Shown here: positions 1-5,173 of the stretch, one piece after another
Layout: every line of letters starts with the position of its first letter
Position numbering within the stretch: position 1 is the first letter of the stretch
Assembly (NCBI GenBank): GCA_903888395.1
Contig: CAISTO010000324.1
Coordinates: 1-5,173, forward strand
DNA: 5,173 nt
Source: an uncultured Bacteroidota bacterium
GTDB lineage: Bacteria; Bacteroidota; Bacteroidia; UKL13-3
Direction: 5' to 3'
The notes under the pieces: model-generated
What the model saw: only the letters and a program-made list of their open reading frames with translations
The model's database searches: none
Told to the model about the DNA's origin: nothing
Program-made: the position numbers and the translations under genes

Positions 1-100
1 AGCATTGTAAGTGTATTTATTACTGATTTACAAGATGTATCGGGATTTTATACTTCATACTTAATATTTCATTAAACAAACACGCTCGTCTCAAATACCA
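1..100. other. AT-rich flank with no recognisable gene
   Basis: I recognise no gene here. One + frame is open from the window edge to a TAA at 73-75 (24 codons, ending ...TSYLIFH). It could be the tail of a gene lying to the left, but it matches nothing I know and is short enough to be chance. Together with the elements at 101-314 it makes up the 333-nt non-coding stretch in front of the hydrolase gene. Confidence 0.4.
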
Positions 101-223
101 GCACTCGCTCGCATCATACGAGTGTGAGTTTTTTTTGACATCTCGCCCAATTATTTTTTCTGTCTTTTTAAAGTATTAATCAGCCGTAGCCTATTCATTA
201 GCTATATTTGTATGATGCGAGTG
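101..223 (+). repeat. Decayed copy of a palindromic repeat element
   Basis: The first 32 nt (101-132) match 3232-3263 at 30 of 32 positions, and the internal block ATCAGCCGTAGCC (179-191) matches ATCAGCCGGAGGC at 3287-3299 in the same order and orientation. The ends form a 12-bp perfect inverted repeat: CTCGCATCATAC at 108-119 and GTATGATGCGAG at 210-221. Compared with the copy at 3230-3342, the small hairpins have lost pairing: the left one now carries a C/A mismatch and the GGCG-TCC-CGCC hairpin reads GACATCTCGCC. The spacing between left arm and internal block is also longer. I infer an older, non-autonomous relic of the same family. No coding potential is evident, and the outer limits are uncertain. 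Confidence 0.7.
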
Positions 224-270
224 GTTAATGTCACAATTTTTTAATGAGGCGTTAAAAGATACGTGTCATA

Positions 271-299
271 ATTCGTATATTTAGGGGATAAATACGAAT
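271..299. promoter_or_regulatory. Inverted repeat, possible operator of the hydrolase gene
   Basis: ATTCGTAT (271-278) and ATACGAAT (292-299) form a perfect 8-bp inverted repeat with a 13-nt spacer. It ends 7 nt before the -7 motif at 307-314, so it covers the place where a -33 element would sit. The geometry suits a dimeric regulator. A competing small hairpin (TATTTA 278-283 with TAAATA 289-294, loop GGGGA) is also possible. A role in regulation is inference. Confidence 0.4.
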
Positions 300-306
300 A
301 TTTTAT

Positions 307-314
307 TATGTTTG
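307..314 (+). promoter_or_regulatory. Bacteroidota -7 promoter motif for the hydrolase gene
   Basis: TATGTTTG matches the Bacteroidota housekeeping sigma -7 consensus TAnnTTTG exactly and ends 19 nt before the start codon at 334. No convincing TTTG -33 box lies at the usual 19-21 bp spacing. The short leader contains no Shine-Dalgarno sequence, as is usual in this phylum. Confidence 0.5.
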
Positions 315-333
315 AAATAATAATTCACTATTC

Positions 334-1509
334 ATGAGAAAAATATACCTTATTTTATTTGTAATTGCAGTAGCAGTAACTAATATCAATGCGCAGCCCT
401 ATAAAATTGGACACACAACAATTAATTTTATTGATGCTAGTAGAAGTAACAGAAATATAGCTACAGAAGTATATTATCCTGCGGATGTTTCAGGCGATAA
501 TGTTGCGTTAACGACTTTAAATTCGCTTAAATTTCCTAGTTTAGTATTTGGACATGGATTTGTAATGACTTGGGATACATATCAGAATTTTTGGGAAGCT
601 CTTGTGCCGAATGGCTTTATAATTGCTTTTCCAAAATCAGAAGGGTCATTCTCGCCTTCTCATTTAGAATTTGGAAAAGATTTGGCGTTTGTAATTAATC
701 AAATGAATGTTTTAGGAACACAAAACACTTCTATTTTCTTTAATAGAGTTAGCCCAAAGAATGCCGTTATGGGACACAGTATGGGCGGTGGCGCATCATT
801 TTTGTCGGTTCCTTTGAATTCTAATATTACCACTTTAGTGAATTTTGCAGCAGCAGAAACTACACCTTCAGCAATAACAGCATCGGCTTTCATTTCTATT
901 CCTTCTTTGATTTTTGCTGGTGCAAATGATTGTGTTGCTCCTCCAACAACAAATCAAGTGCCGCTTTATAATGGAATTATCAGTACTTGTAAAACCTATA
1001 TTAGTATAGTTGGTGCCAGCCATTGTCAGATGTCAAATAGCAATACTTTATGTAATATTGGAGAAACTACTTGTACGCCAACACCTAAAATTTCGAGAAG
1101 CGAACAACACACTAAAATTTTTAGTTATTTATTGCCGTGGCTTAATTATCAATTAAAATCTGAGTGTTCGCAAGGGGCGATTTTTGATTCTCAAATAATC
1201 TCGGACGCAGCGATTACCTACCAAAAAAATTGCATTCAGTGTGTTCCATTGCTATCAAGCGAATTAAATAGTTTATATAATGAAATTGTATTGTTTCCAA
1301 ATCCTGCCAATGATTTTATTTATGTAAAAGGAATTGCTCAAAAAGCATATTTTTTCAAAATTAGAGATACAAATTCAAAAATAGTATTACAAATTAAAAT
1401 CACTGAAAGCCAAAATATTGATATTTCTAAATTGTCATCTGGTGTTTACTTTTATGAAGTTATTGATTTAAACAATAAAACTGTTAAAGGCAAATTCATC
1501 AAAAACTAA
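334..1509 (+). CDS. Secreted alpha/beta hydrolase (polyesterase/cutinase-like) with T9SS sorting domain
   Basis: The protein has 391 aa. A signal peptide ends near A20-Q21, followed by an alpha/beta-hydrolase domain at about 22-275. The nucleophile elbow is GHSMGGG (147-153) with Ser149; Asp199 in FAGANDC and His230 in GASHC complete a likely triad, and HG at 74-75 marks the oxyanion loop. The order and spacing (G-H-S-M-G-G-G, then P-x-L-I-F-x-x-x-x-D, then G-x-S-H) resemble dienelactone-hydrolase/cutinase-type enzymes, the fold that includes PETase. The Trp clamp found after the nucleophile in PETase is absent (region NFAAAET, 170-176). Eight Cys residues at 200-303 suggest disulfides in an exported protein. 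Residues 313-391 form a type A T9SS C-terminal domain (LFPNPANDFIYV ... LSSGVYFYEV ... KGKFIKN), so the enzyme is probably released or surface-attached through the Por machinery. The fold is firm; the substrate is unknown. Confidence 0.88.
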   Translation: MRKIYLILFVIAVAVTNINAQPYKIGHTTINFIDASRSNRNIATEVYYPADVSGDNVALTTLNSLKFPSLVFGHGFVMTWDTYQNFWEALVPNGFIIAFPKSEGSFSPSHLEFGKDLAFVINQMNVLGTQNTSIFFNRVSPKNAVMGHSMGGGASFLSVPLNSNITTLVNFAAAETTPSAITASAFISIPSLIFAGANDCVAPPTTNQVPLYNGIISTCKTYISIVGASHCQMSNSNTLCNIGETTCTPTPKISRSEQHTKIFSYLLPWLNYQLKSECSQGAIFDSQIISDAAITYQKNCIQCVPLLSSELNSLYNEIVLFPNPANDFIYVKGIAQKAYFFKIRDTNSKIVLQIKITESQNIDISKLSSGVYFYEVIDLNNKTVKGKFIKN

Positions 1510-1529
1510 CTTTGTGAATTTGCTTTTTT
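1486..1529 (+). terminator. Intrinsic terminator overlapping the end of the hydrolase CDS
   Basis: GCAAATTCA (within 1490-1498) pairs perfectly with TGAATTTGC (1515-1523) and is followed by six T at 1524-1529. The stem can extend outward to 13 bp through a G-T pair and three A-T pairs (1486-1488 with 1525-1527). The left arm consists of the codons for the last residues of the T9SS tail (KGKFI). On the - strand the same stem is followed only by CTTTAACAG, so it may also stop convergent mnmE transcription, but less efficiently. Confidence 0.72.
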
Positions 1530-1554
1530 GTTAAATTAAATATCAAGGTGTAAA

Positions 1555-2970
1555 TTACTTTCCGATACAGAACTTGCTAAATATATTAGCTAATAAGTCG
1601 TCACTTGATATATCCCCAACTATCTCACCAAGGTGATAAATTGCTTTGCGAATGTCAAATGCCAACAAATCGCCTGTTTGTTGCATGTCCATTCCCGTTA
1701 ATACATCTTGCAGTGAATTTGATGTATTTAACAAAGCTTCATAATGGCGCATATTGGTTATAATTACATCGTTTTTAACTGCATCTCCTCTAATTATTTC
1801 AATTAATTTTTTGTTCAATGCTGCCAAATTATTTTTTTGTAAAGTACTTACAAATATTGGTTTTGCTTGGTTGCTGGTAGCAATAAAAGAATTAAGAATA
1901 TCGTTTTTGTTTTCAGCCAATAAATCAATTTTATTTCCAACAGGAATAACCACCGCATGGTGACTAATCAATGCTTCTAATTCGGTTTTTAATTCTTCAA
2001 CAGTGGTATTGCTTGCATCAAATAAATAGATAACAATACTAGCTTTATTGATACTTTCAAATGTTCGTTCAATGCCAATGGTTTCTATGGCATCAGTGGT
2101 GTTTTTTCTAATACCTGCAGTATCAATTAAACGAAACAAAATGCCATCAATAATAAATGTTTCTTCTATGGTGTCGCGTGTGGTACCTGCTATATGACTC
2201 ACTATGGCTCTTTCATCGTTGATCAAAGCATTCAGTAAAGTGGATTTTCCAGCATTGGGTTTTCCAACTATTACTGTTGGTATTCCATTCTTAATGGCAT
2301 TGCCATATTTGAACGATTGCAATAATGATTGCACCAAGTTTAAAATGTTTTGAACTAAATCTTTTAGTTGCGGTCTACTAGCAAATTCTACATCTTCTTC
2401 CCCAAAATCTAATTCAAGTTCTATCAAGGAAGCAAAGTTCACCAATCGTTCGCGTAAATCTGTAATCTGACTCGAAAAGCCACCACGCATTTGTGTCATG
2501 GCAGTTTGGTGACTGGCTTCGCTATTACTGGCTATTAAATCAGCTACGGCTTCGGCTTGTGTTAAGTCGAGTTTTTTATTCAAAAACGCACGCATGGTAA
2601 ATTCACCAGGCTTAGCCGAACGCGCACCATTTTTTATAAATAATTGTAAAATTTGTTGTTGAATATATGCAGAACCGTGGCAACTAATTTCTACTGTATT
2701 TTCACCGGTATATGATTTTGGTGCTACAAAAATAGTGGCCAATACTTCATCTATAATCTTAGGATTTTCTATATTAGAAACATCAATGATTCTTCCAAAA
2801 TGAGCAGTATGAGTAGCTTGCGATGCAAGATTTTTTCCTTTAAAAACATGGTTTACAATGTTAATTGCATTGCTTCCACTAATTCTTATTACGCCAATGG
2901 CACCAATGCCTTCGGGAGTTGCCAATGCACAAATGGTGTCGTTTAAATCGCTTCTTAAATAATTACTCAT
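1555..2970 (-). CDS. mnmE: tRNA uridine-5-carboxymethylaminomethyl(34) synthesis GTPase MnmE
   Basis: MnmE works with MnmG on U34 of certain tRNAs, using a folate-derived one-carbon unit to install the carboxymethylaminomethyl (or aminomethyl) group. From the ATG at 2970 the protein has 471 aa, close to the usual 450-480. The N-terminal folate-binding domain (about 1-120) includes DTICALATPEGIGAIGVIRISG. A helical domain is split by the GTPase domain: G1 GKPNAGKS (236-243), G2 GTTRDT (262-267), G3 DTAG (283-286) and G4 NKID (346-349). The C-terminus FCIGK (467-471) carries the conserved catalytic Cys468. An upstream in-frame TTG at 2979-2977 would add three residues, but it lies inside the -7 promoter motif, so ATG 2970 is preferred. 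The gene is intact and converges on the hydrolase gene. Confidence 0.97.
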   Translation of the reverse strand: MSNYLRSDLNDTICALATPEGIGAIGVIRISGSNAINIVNHVFKGKNLASQATHTAHFGRIIDVSNIENPKIIDEVLATIFVAPKSYTGENTVEISCHGSAYIQQQILQLFIKNGARSAKPGEFTMRAFLNKKLDLTQAEAVADLIASNSEASHQTAMTQMRGGFSSQITDLRERLVNFASLIELELDFGEEDVEFASRPQLKDLVQNILNLVQSLLQSFKYGNAIKNGIPTVIVGKPNAGKSTLLNALINDERAIVSHIAGTTRDTIEETFIIDGILFRLIDTAGIRKNTTDAIETIGIERTFESINKASIVIYLFDASNTTVEELKTELEALISHHAVVIPVGNKIDLLAENKNDILNSFIATSNQAKPIFVSTLQKNNLAALNKKLIEIIRGDAVKNDVIITNMRHYEALLNTSNSLQDVLTGMDMQQTGDLLAFDIRKAIYHLGEIVGDISSDDLLANIFSKFCIGK

Positions 2971-2976
2971 GAACAG

Positions 2977-2984
2977 CAAAAGTA
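2977..2984 (-). promoter_or_regulatory. -7 promoter motif giving a near-leaderless mnmE transcript
   Basis: On the - strand TACTTTTG matches TAnnTTTG exactly and is separated from the mnmE ATG by only 6 nt (CTGTTC). With initiation a few nt after the motif, the mRNA would start at or within a nucleotide or two of the start codon. No clear -33 TTTG sits at standard spacing. The motif also decides the start choice, because the alternative TTG start codon is part of it. Confidence 0.6.
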
Positions 2985-2995
2985 TAGTTTTTTGT

Positions 2996-3011
2996 TTGAT
3001 AAATATATCAA
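2996..3011. promoter_or_regulatory. Short palindrome over the mnmE -33 region
   Basis: TTGATAAATATATCAA has perfect 6-bp arms (TTGATA/TATCAA) around a 4-nt centre, lying 12 nt upstream of the mnmE -7 motif. Its position would suit a repressor or an upstream binding site. The region is very AT-rich, so chance is a real alternative. Confidence 0.25.
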
Positions 3012-3106
3012 TTCAAGGAGCTAACTTTTTTGGTGCTGATTAGGACTTTTGAACTTAAAATTAAAATCCTAAAATAAGGAAGTATAGTAAAACAAAGTAT
3101 TTAAAT

Positions 3107-3464
3107 TTAGAATAAATCACTATGTGTTCCAGTTCTAATTAAATGAATTTCTTTTTTATCCAAATCACATAACCATATTAATAACCAATCTGGTTGAATA
3201 TGACACTCCAAATGATGTTCAAAATTGTTTTGCACTCGCTCGCATCTTGCGAGTGTGAGTTTTATTGGCGTCCCGCCTTTTATAAAATCAGCCGGAGGCT
3301 TATCAATTCCTTCACTCGCAAGATGCGAGCGAATGCGTGCAAGGTAAACTGCCTGTTTTTTCAAGCATTTCAAAAGTTGAATTGATTATCTTTAAATTCA
3401 AGTTCCTTTTGATACAAAGTTTATAATCTTTTTGAAACTGTTTAGTTGTATGTAAAGTAAACAT
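3107..3464 (-). pseudogene. YafQ/RelE-family toxin gene split by a palindromic element
   Basis: YafQ-type toxins are ribosome-dependent mRNA interferases. The N-terminal part starts at ATG 3464, 1 nt after the antitoxin stop, and reads MFTLHTTKQFQKDYKLCIKR and on to LEKTGSLP. This aligns with the YafQ N-terminus up to its L-P motif. Reading then enters the repeat element and stops at a TGA inside it (codon ending at 3312). The C-terminal part resumes after the element at 3229 in another frame: NNFEHHLECHIQPDWLLIW ... RTGTHSDLF, stop at 3107. It carries the conserved H-x-x-P-D-W-x-L-I and R-T-G-T-H-x-x-L-F blocks, including the His of the active-site region. Against E. coli YafQ, about nine residues (around YKDHPL) are missing at the junction, so removing the element would not restore the gene. 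The 88-aa reading frame from a TTG at 3373 is a by-product and keeps the correct N-terminus out of frame. Inactivation is strongly supported. Confidence 0.88.
3230..3342. mobile_element. 113-bp palindromic MITE/REPIN-like element inserted in a toxin gene
   Basis: The ends are TTGCAC (3230-3235) and GTGCAA (3337-3342). The terminal inverted repeats are 3230-3255 and 3313-3342 and are identical except for a 4-nt GCAT insertion in the right arm. Inside are four short hairpins, each with a 3-nt loop: CTCGCA-TCT-TGCGAG (3239-3253), GGCG-TCC-CGCC (3267-3277), AGCC-GGA-GGCT (3290-3300) and CTCGCA-AGA-TGCGAG (3315-3329). Base composition is far more GC-rich than the surroundings. No target-site duplication is visible in the flanks (AAAATTGTT / GGTAAACTG), and host codons appear lost at the junction. 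No protein is encoded, so movement would depend on a transposase elsewhere. A related copy lies at 101-223. Whether it belongs to the RAYT-linked REP family is not decidable here. Confidence 0.8.
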
Positions 3465-3465
3465 T

Positions 3466-3657
3466 TTACTTATTTAAAAAAGCTATCAAATCCTTAGCAG
3501 TTTTATGTTTTTTTGATTGACTATTTTTAACCTCATCAATCGCTTTTTTTGTTGTTTCATTTGGTTCTTGATGCACAGTTACAAACAATAAAGTTTTAAC
3601 ATATTCTAAAAATAATTTAGCTTGTTTTTTATTCGTATCAATGGAAATGTAAGTCAT
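3466..3657 (-). CDS. RelB/DinJ-like antitoxin, now apparently an orphan
   Basis: The protein has 63 aa and starts MTYISIDTNKKQAKLFLEYV. The family assignment rests mainly on context: a small gene immediately upstream of a YafQ-type toxin, with a 1-nt gap between its stop and the toxin ATG. The sequence also looks right: a short beta-prone N-terminus (TYISIDT), a helix, then a charged linker (NETTKKAIDEVKNSQSKKHK) and a C-terminal helix TAKDLIAFLNK, as in small Bacteroidota antitoxins. The N-terminal part would dimerise and bind DNA and the C-terminal part would wrap the toxin. The frame is intact although the partner toxin is broken, which fits survival of an antitoxin after loss of its toxin. 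It may still repress its own promoter or neutralise a related toxin elsewhere. No family database match could be tested. Confidence 0.75.
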   Translation of the reverse strand: MTYISIDTNKKQAKLFLEYVKTLLFVTVHQEPNETTKKAIDEVKNSQSKKHKTAKDLIAFLNK

Positions 3658-3659
3658 AT

Positions 3660-3675
3660 TACTAAAATTTTAGTA
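3660..3675. promoter_or_regulatory. 16-bp perfect palindrome, candidate toxin-antitoxin operator
   Basis: TACTAAAATTTTAGTA is a perfect palindrome lying 2 nt upstream of the antitoxin ATG and directly after a -7-like motif. Type II antitoxins commonly bind palindromes at this position to autoregulate. The AT-rich setting lowers the significance, but 16 uninterrupted symmetric bases placed exactly here are suggestive. Binding is inference. Confidence 0.55.
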
Positions 3676-3683
3676 GAAATATA
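3676..3683 (-). promoter_or_regulatory. Possible -7 motif of the antitoxin-toxin operon
   Basis: On the - strand TATATTTC matches TAnnTTTG at all but the last base and abuts the palindrome at 3660-3675, so transcription would start inside the palindrome. No -33 box is seen. In such AT-rich sequence a one-mismatch match is weak evidence. Confidence 0.3.
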
Positions 3684-3731
3684 AATTTAAAATATTGTAA
3701 TAATTGTTTTAAATAATTAAAAGCATGTATT

Positions 3732-4865
3732 TTATTTATCCCAAACAGGTAAAATATTTCCTCTTAAGTCAGCATAAAGTGAAATGTCATTGTAAATAAT
3801 TTCGGCCACACCATCTTCAAAAGTTCCAACAAAATCAAAGTCTAATTTCAACACCAATTTGCCTTCTTTGTTAATGGCGCCCCATTTACTACCTTTTCTT
3901 ACTGGGCATAATCCATTGGCAAAGTAAGCCACCTCATCGTAAAAAGGTTGCATCATCATTTCGCCTTTTCCATTAATGAATCCGTATTTTGCTTTTCCCA
4001 TTTTATCAAACATTTTAAAGCCAGCAAATCCTTCTGCATACGGACGTAATTCGTCAAATGTTGGTTCAAATTGTTTTACTCCAGCGGTGTTAATAAAACA
4101 TACTTTTTTCTGAATTTCTACTTCGGCCAATCCATTGTTAAACATGCTTGCATAATCGTATTGTGCAGGAATAATTATTTCACCTTTATCGTTCATGTAA
4201 CCAAACTTTCCATTGTCAATAAAAACGGCAATTCCCTCATTGAACTTTCCTATTTCGGTAGTTTCTTTACATTTTTTTGTAAAGGTATTGTCTATCAAAT
4301 AAGTCATGTTATTTTCTTTAACCCTTGCCATGTTATTTTCAAAATTTTCAGCATCTCTATATATAAAATCACAGGCATATTTACCATCGGATTTAATATA
4401 AGCAAATCGGTAAGCAAGGCTAGTTACATCAATATAATATTTCTTTGAAACTTCATCCATTTGTCTGCTAACCCTTGATAATCCATTGTGAAAAGGATTT
4501 GCCTCATATATAAATGAATCTAATTTCATGGCAACTTTTCCAGTTGCATCTACATAAAACCATTGCATTTTAAAATTGCGTGCGGCACAACTTCCCTCAC
4601 TGAATTTAGAAATAAACTGATACACTCCGGTGTCAATAATTCTTTTTTCTGAGGCATTGATTAAGCAAGGTTGATTGCCTAGGGCAACCACCGCAAAACC
4701 TTCATTGAACTCTTGCGCAATGTCGTATTTAGGCGTAATTACTACTTTTCCTTCTGGGTTCATATAGCCCCATTTGTCTTTTAACAAAATAGGAAAAAGT
4801 TTTTGAGCACTTGCACTTAAATTTAAAAGTGTAATGAATATAATTGTATAGCTGATGTGTTTCAT
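3732..4865 (-). CDS. Exported WG-repeat protein
   Basis: From ATG 4865 the protein has 377 aa. Residues 1-20 form a signal peptide (KHISYTIIFITLLNLSASA, then Q21) with no lipobox Cys, so export to the periplasm or beyond is likely. The rest is a chain of WG-like repeats. Nine F/Y-x-E/N/D-G-type turns can be counted at about 53, 88, 125, 175 (G replaced by N), 208, 242, 276, 315 and 349, spaced 33-50 residues. The best WG cores are WGYMNPEGKVVITPKYD (32-48), FGYMNDKGEIIIPAQYD (221-237), YGFINGKGEMMMQPFYD (294-310) and WGAINKEGK (328-336). No catalytic domain is seen; such proteins are presumed binding scaffolds, and the function is unknown. A longer reading from 4949 would overlap pabB by 43 nt and bury the signal peptide, so it is rejected. 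The gene lies 41 nt downstream of pabB on the same strand, so co-transcription or its own promoter are both possible. Confidence 0.9.
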   Translation of the reverse strand: MKHISYTIIFITLLNLSASAQKLFPILLKDKWGYMNPEGKVVITPKYDIAQEFNEGFAVVALGNQPCLINASEKRIIDTGVYQFISKFSEGSCAARNFKMQWFYVDATGKVAMKLDSFIYEANPFHNGLSRVSRQMDEVSKKYYIDVTSLAYRFAYIKSDGKYACDFIYRDAENFENNMARVKENNMTYLIDNTFTKKCKETTEIGKFNEGIAVFIDNGKFGYMNDKGEIIIPAQYDYASMFNNGLAEVEIQKKVCFINTAGVKQFEPTFDELRPYAEGFAGFKMFDKMGKAKYGFINGKGEMMMQPFYDEVAYFANGLCPVRKGSKWGAINKEGKLVLKLDFDFVGTFEDGVAEIIYNDISLYADLRGNILPVWDK

Positions 4866-4870
4866 AAGTG

Positions 4871-4878
4871 CAATAATA
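4871..4878 (-). promoter_or_regulatory. Possible -7 motif close to the WG-repeat gene start
   Basis: On the - strand TATTATTG differs from TAnnTTTG at one base and lies 5 nt before the ATG at 4865. The arrangement mirrors that of mnmE (motif, 6 nt, ATG). It would give a leaderless or nearly leaderless message separate from pabB. One mismatch and no clear -33 box keep confidence low. Confidence 0.35.
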
Positions 4879-4906
4879 TTGATTTCATTGAAACAATCAT
4901 TAACAT

Positions 4907-5173
4907 TTATTGCAACACCTGCATAGTAGCTTGGGCTTTTAGTAAACATTCATCGTATTCATGCGCTGCAACGCTATCGAATGTAATGGCGCCACCTACC
5001 ATTAAACTTAAATATTTATTACTTTCATTGTATTGAATAGAACGAATGACTACATTGAAATCGAAATTTCCATTGGGTGCAAAATAACCCACAGCACCAC
5101 TATATAGCCCACGTTTGGTGGCTTCATATTGTTCTATCAATTCCATGGCCATTACTTTTGGCGCACCTGTCAT
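4907..5173 (-). CDS. pabB: Chorismate-binding enzyme, probably aminodeoxychorismate synthase component I (C-terminal part)
   Basis: The 88 visible residues are the C-terminal end; the gene continues beyond the right edge, and the ATG at the edge is internal (the family motif is SMTGAPK). The PabB/TrpE family forms 4-amino-4-deoxychorismate (toward folate) or anthranilate (toward tryptophan) from chorismate with ammonia from a glutaminase partner. Visible family signatures are MTGAPK, the RG-x-YSGAVGYF block (21-31), N-V-V-I-R-S (40-45) and VGGAITFDS with EYDE at 72-75, whose Glu residues include the Mg2+-binding position. The wording of these blocks resembles Bacteroidota PabB proteins more than TrpE. 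The PIKGT/PIAGT motif that separates PabB from TrpE lies outside the window, so TrpE or another chorismate enzyme is not excluded. Confidence 0.82.
   Translation of the reverse strand: MTGAPKVMAMELIEQYEATKRGLYSGAVGYFAPNGNFDFNVVIRSIQYNESNKYLSLMVGGAITFDSVAAHEYDECLLKAQATMQVLQ

Noticed and set aside
699..893. 64-aa reading frame on the - strand
   Set aside because: It is a shadow of the catalytic region of the hydrolase gene.
1754..1963. 69-aa reading frame on the + strand
   Set aside because: It is antisense to the GTPase and helical region of mnmE.
3042..3070. Possible terminator between the toxin remnant and mnmE (AGGACTTTT / AAAATCCT)
   Set aside because: The stem has a bulge and no T run follows on either strand.
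101..3342. CRISPR array suggested by repeated CTCGCATC-type words
   Set aside because: Only two repeat units are present, 3.1 kb apart. They are internally palindromic with no regular spacers, and no cas gene is visible.
3107..3373. 88-aa reading frame that runs through the element into the toxin C-terminus
   Set aside because: It begins at a TTG inside the toxin N-terminal coding region and is out of frame with the genuine MFTLHTTKQF... start at 3464. Its middle is translated repeat, so it is a by-product of the insertion.
3342..3373. Frameshifting at the A6 run (about 3355-3360) that could join the toxin N-terminus to the frame open through the element
   Set aside because: The zero frame keeps the family motif LEKTGSLP beyond the A run and right up to the element edge, so the frame change belongs to the insertion. 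The run is also not in the phase of a standard -1 slippery heptamer.
3194..3385. 63-aa reading frame on the + strand
   Set aside because: It is antisense to the toxin remnant and largely encoded by the palindromic element; it has no recognisable domain.
4071..4448. 125-aa reading frame on the + strand
   Set aside because: It is antisense to the well-supported WG-repeat gene and has no domain of its own.

Overview
The window reads as chromosomal DNA of an AT-rich member of the Bacteroidota, most likely a Chitinophagaceae/Sphingobacteriia-type organism. The evidence is a type IX secretion (T9SS) C-terminal sorting domain, signal peptides ending in A-Q, Bacteroidota -7 promoter motifs (TAnnTTTG) close to the start codons, no Shine-Dalgarno sequences, and a PabB-like fragment and WG-repeat protein typical of that group. 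The genus assignment is inference.

Layout, left to right. Positions 1-333 hold no recognisable gene. They contain a decayed palindromic repeat (about 101-223), an 8-bp inverted repeat (271-299) and a -7 promoter (307-314). Next is a secreted alpha/beta hydrolase with a T9SS tail on the + strand (334-1509), ending in a terminator whose left arm lies inside the coding sequence. Everything else is on the - strand. mnmE (1555-2970) converges on the hydrolase and appears to be transcribed almost without a leader. Upstream of it is a degraded type II toxin-antitoxin locus: an intact 63-aa antitoxin (3466-3657) followed after 1 nt by a YafQ/RelE-family toxin gene (3107-3464). The toxin gene is split by a 113-bp palindromic element (3230-3342) related to the repeat at 101-223. 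A WG-repeat protein with a signal peptide follows (3732-4865), and the C-terminal part of a chorismate-binding enzyme, probably PabB, runs off the right edge (4907-5173).

The genes do not form one pathway: tRNA wobble modification (MnmE), folate precursor synthesis (PabB), a secreted esterase-like enzyme and an envelope WG-repeat protein are housekeeping or accessory neighbours. The most informative part is 3107-3683. There a mobile palindrome has inactivated a toxin and left its antitoxin, with a 16-bp candidate operator, as an apparent orphan. The element is a compact series of four hairpins, each with a 3-nt loop, whose loops are complementary in pairs. No transposase, CRISPR array, tRNA or rRNA is visible.
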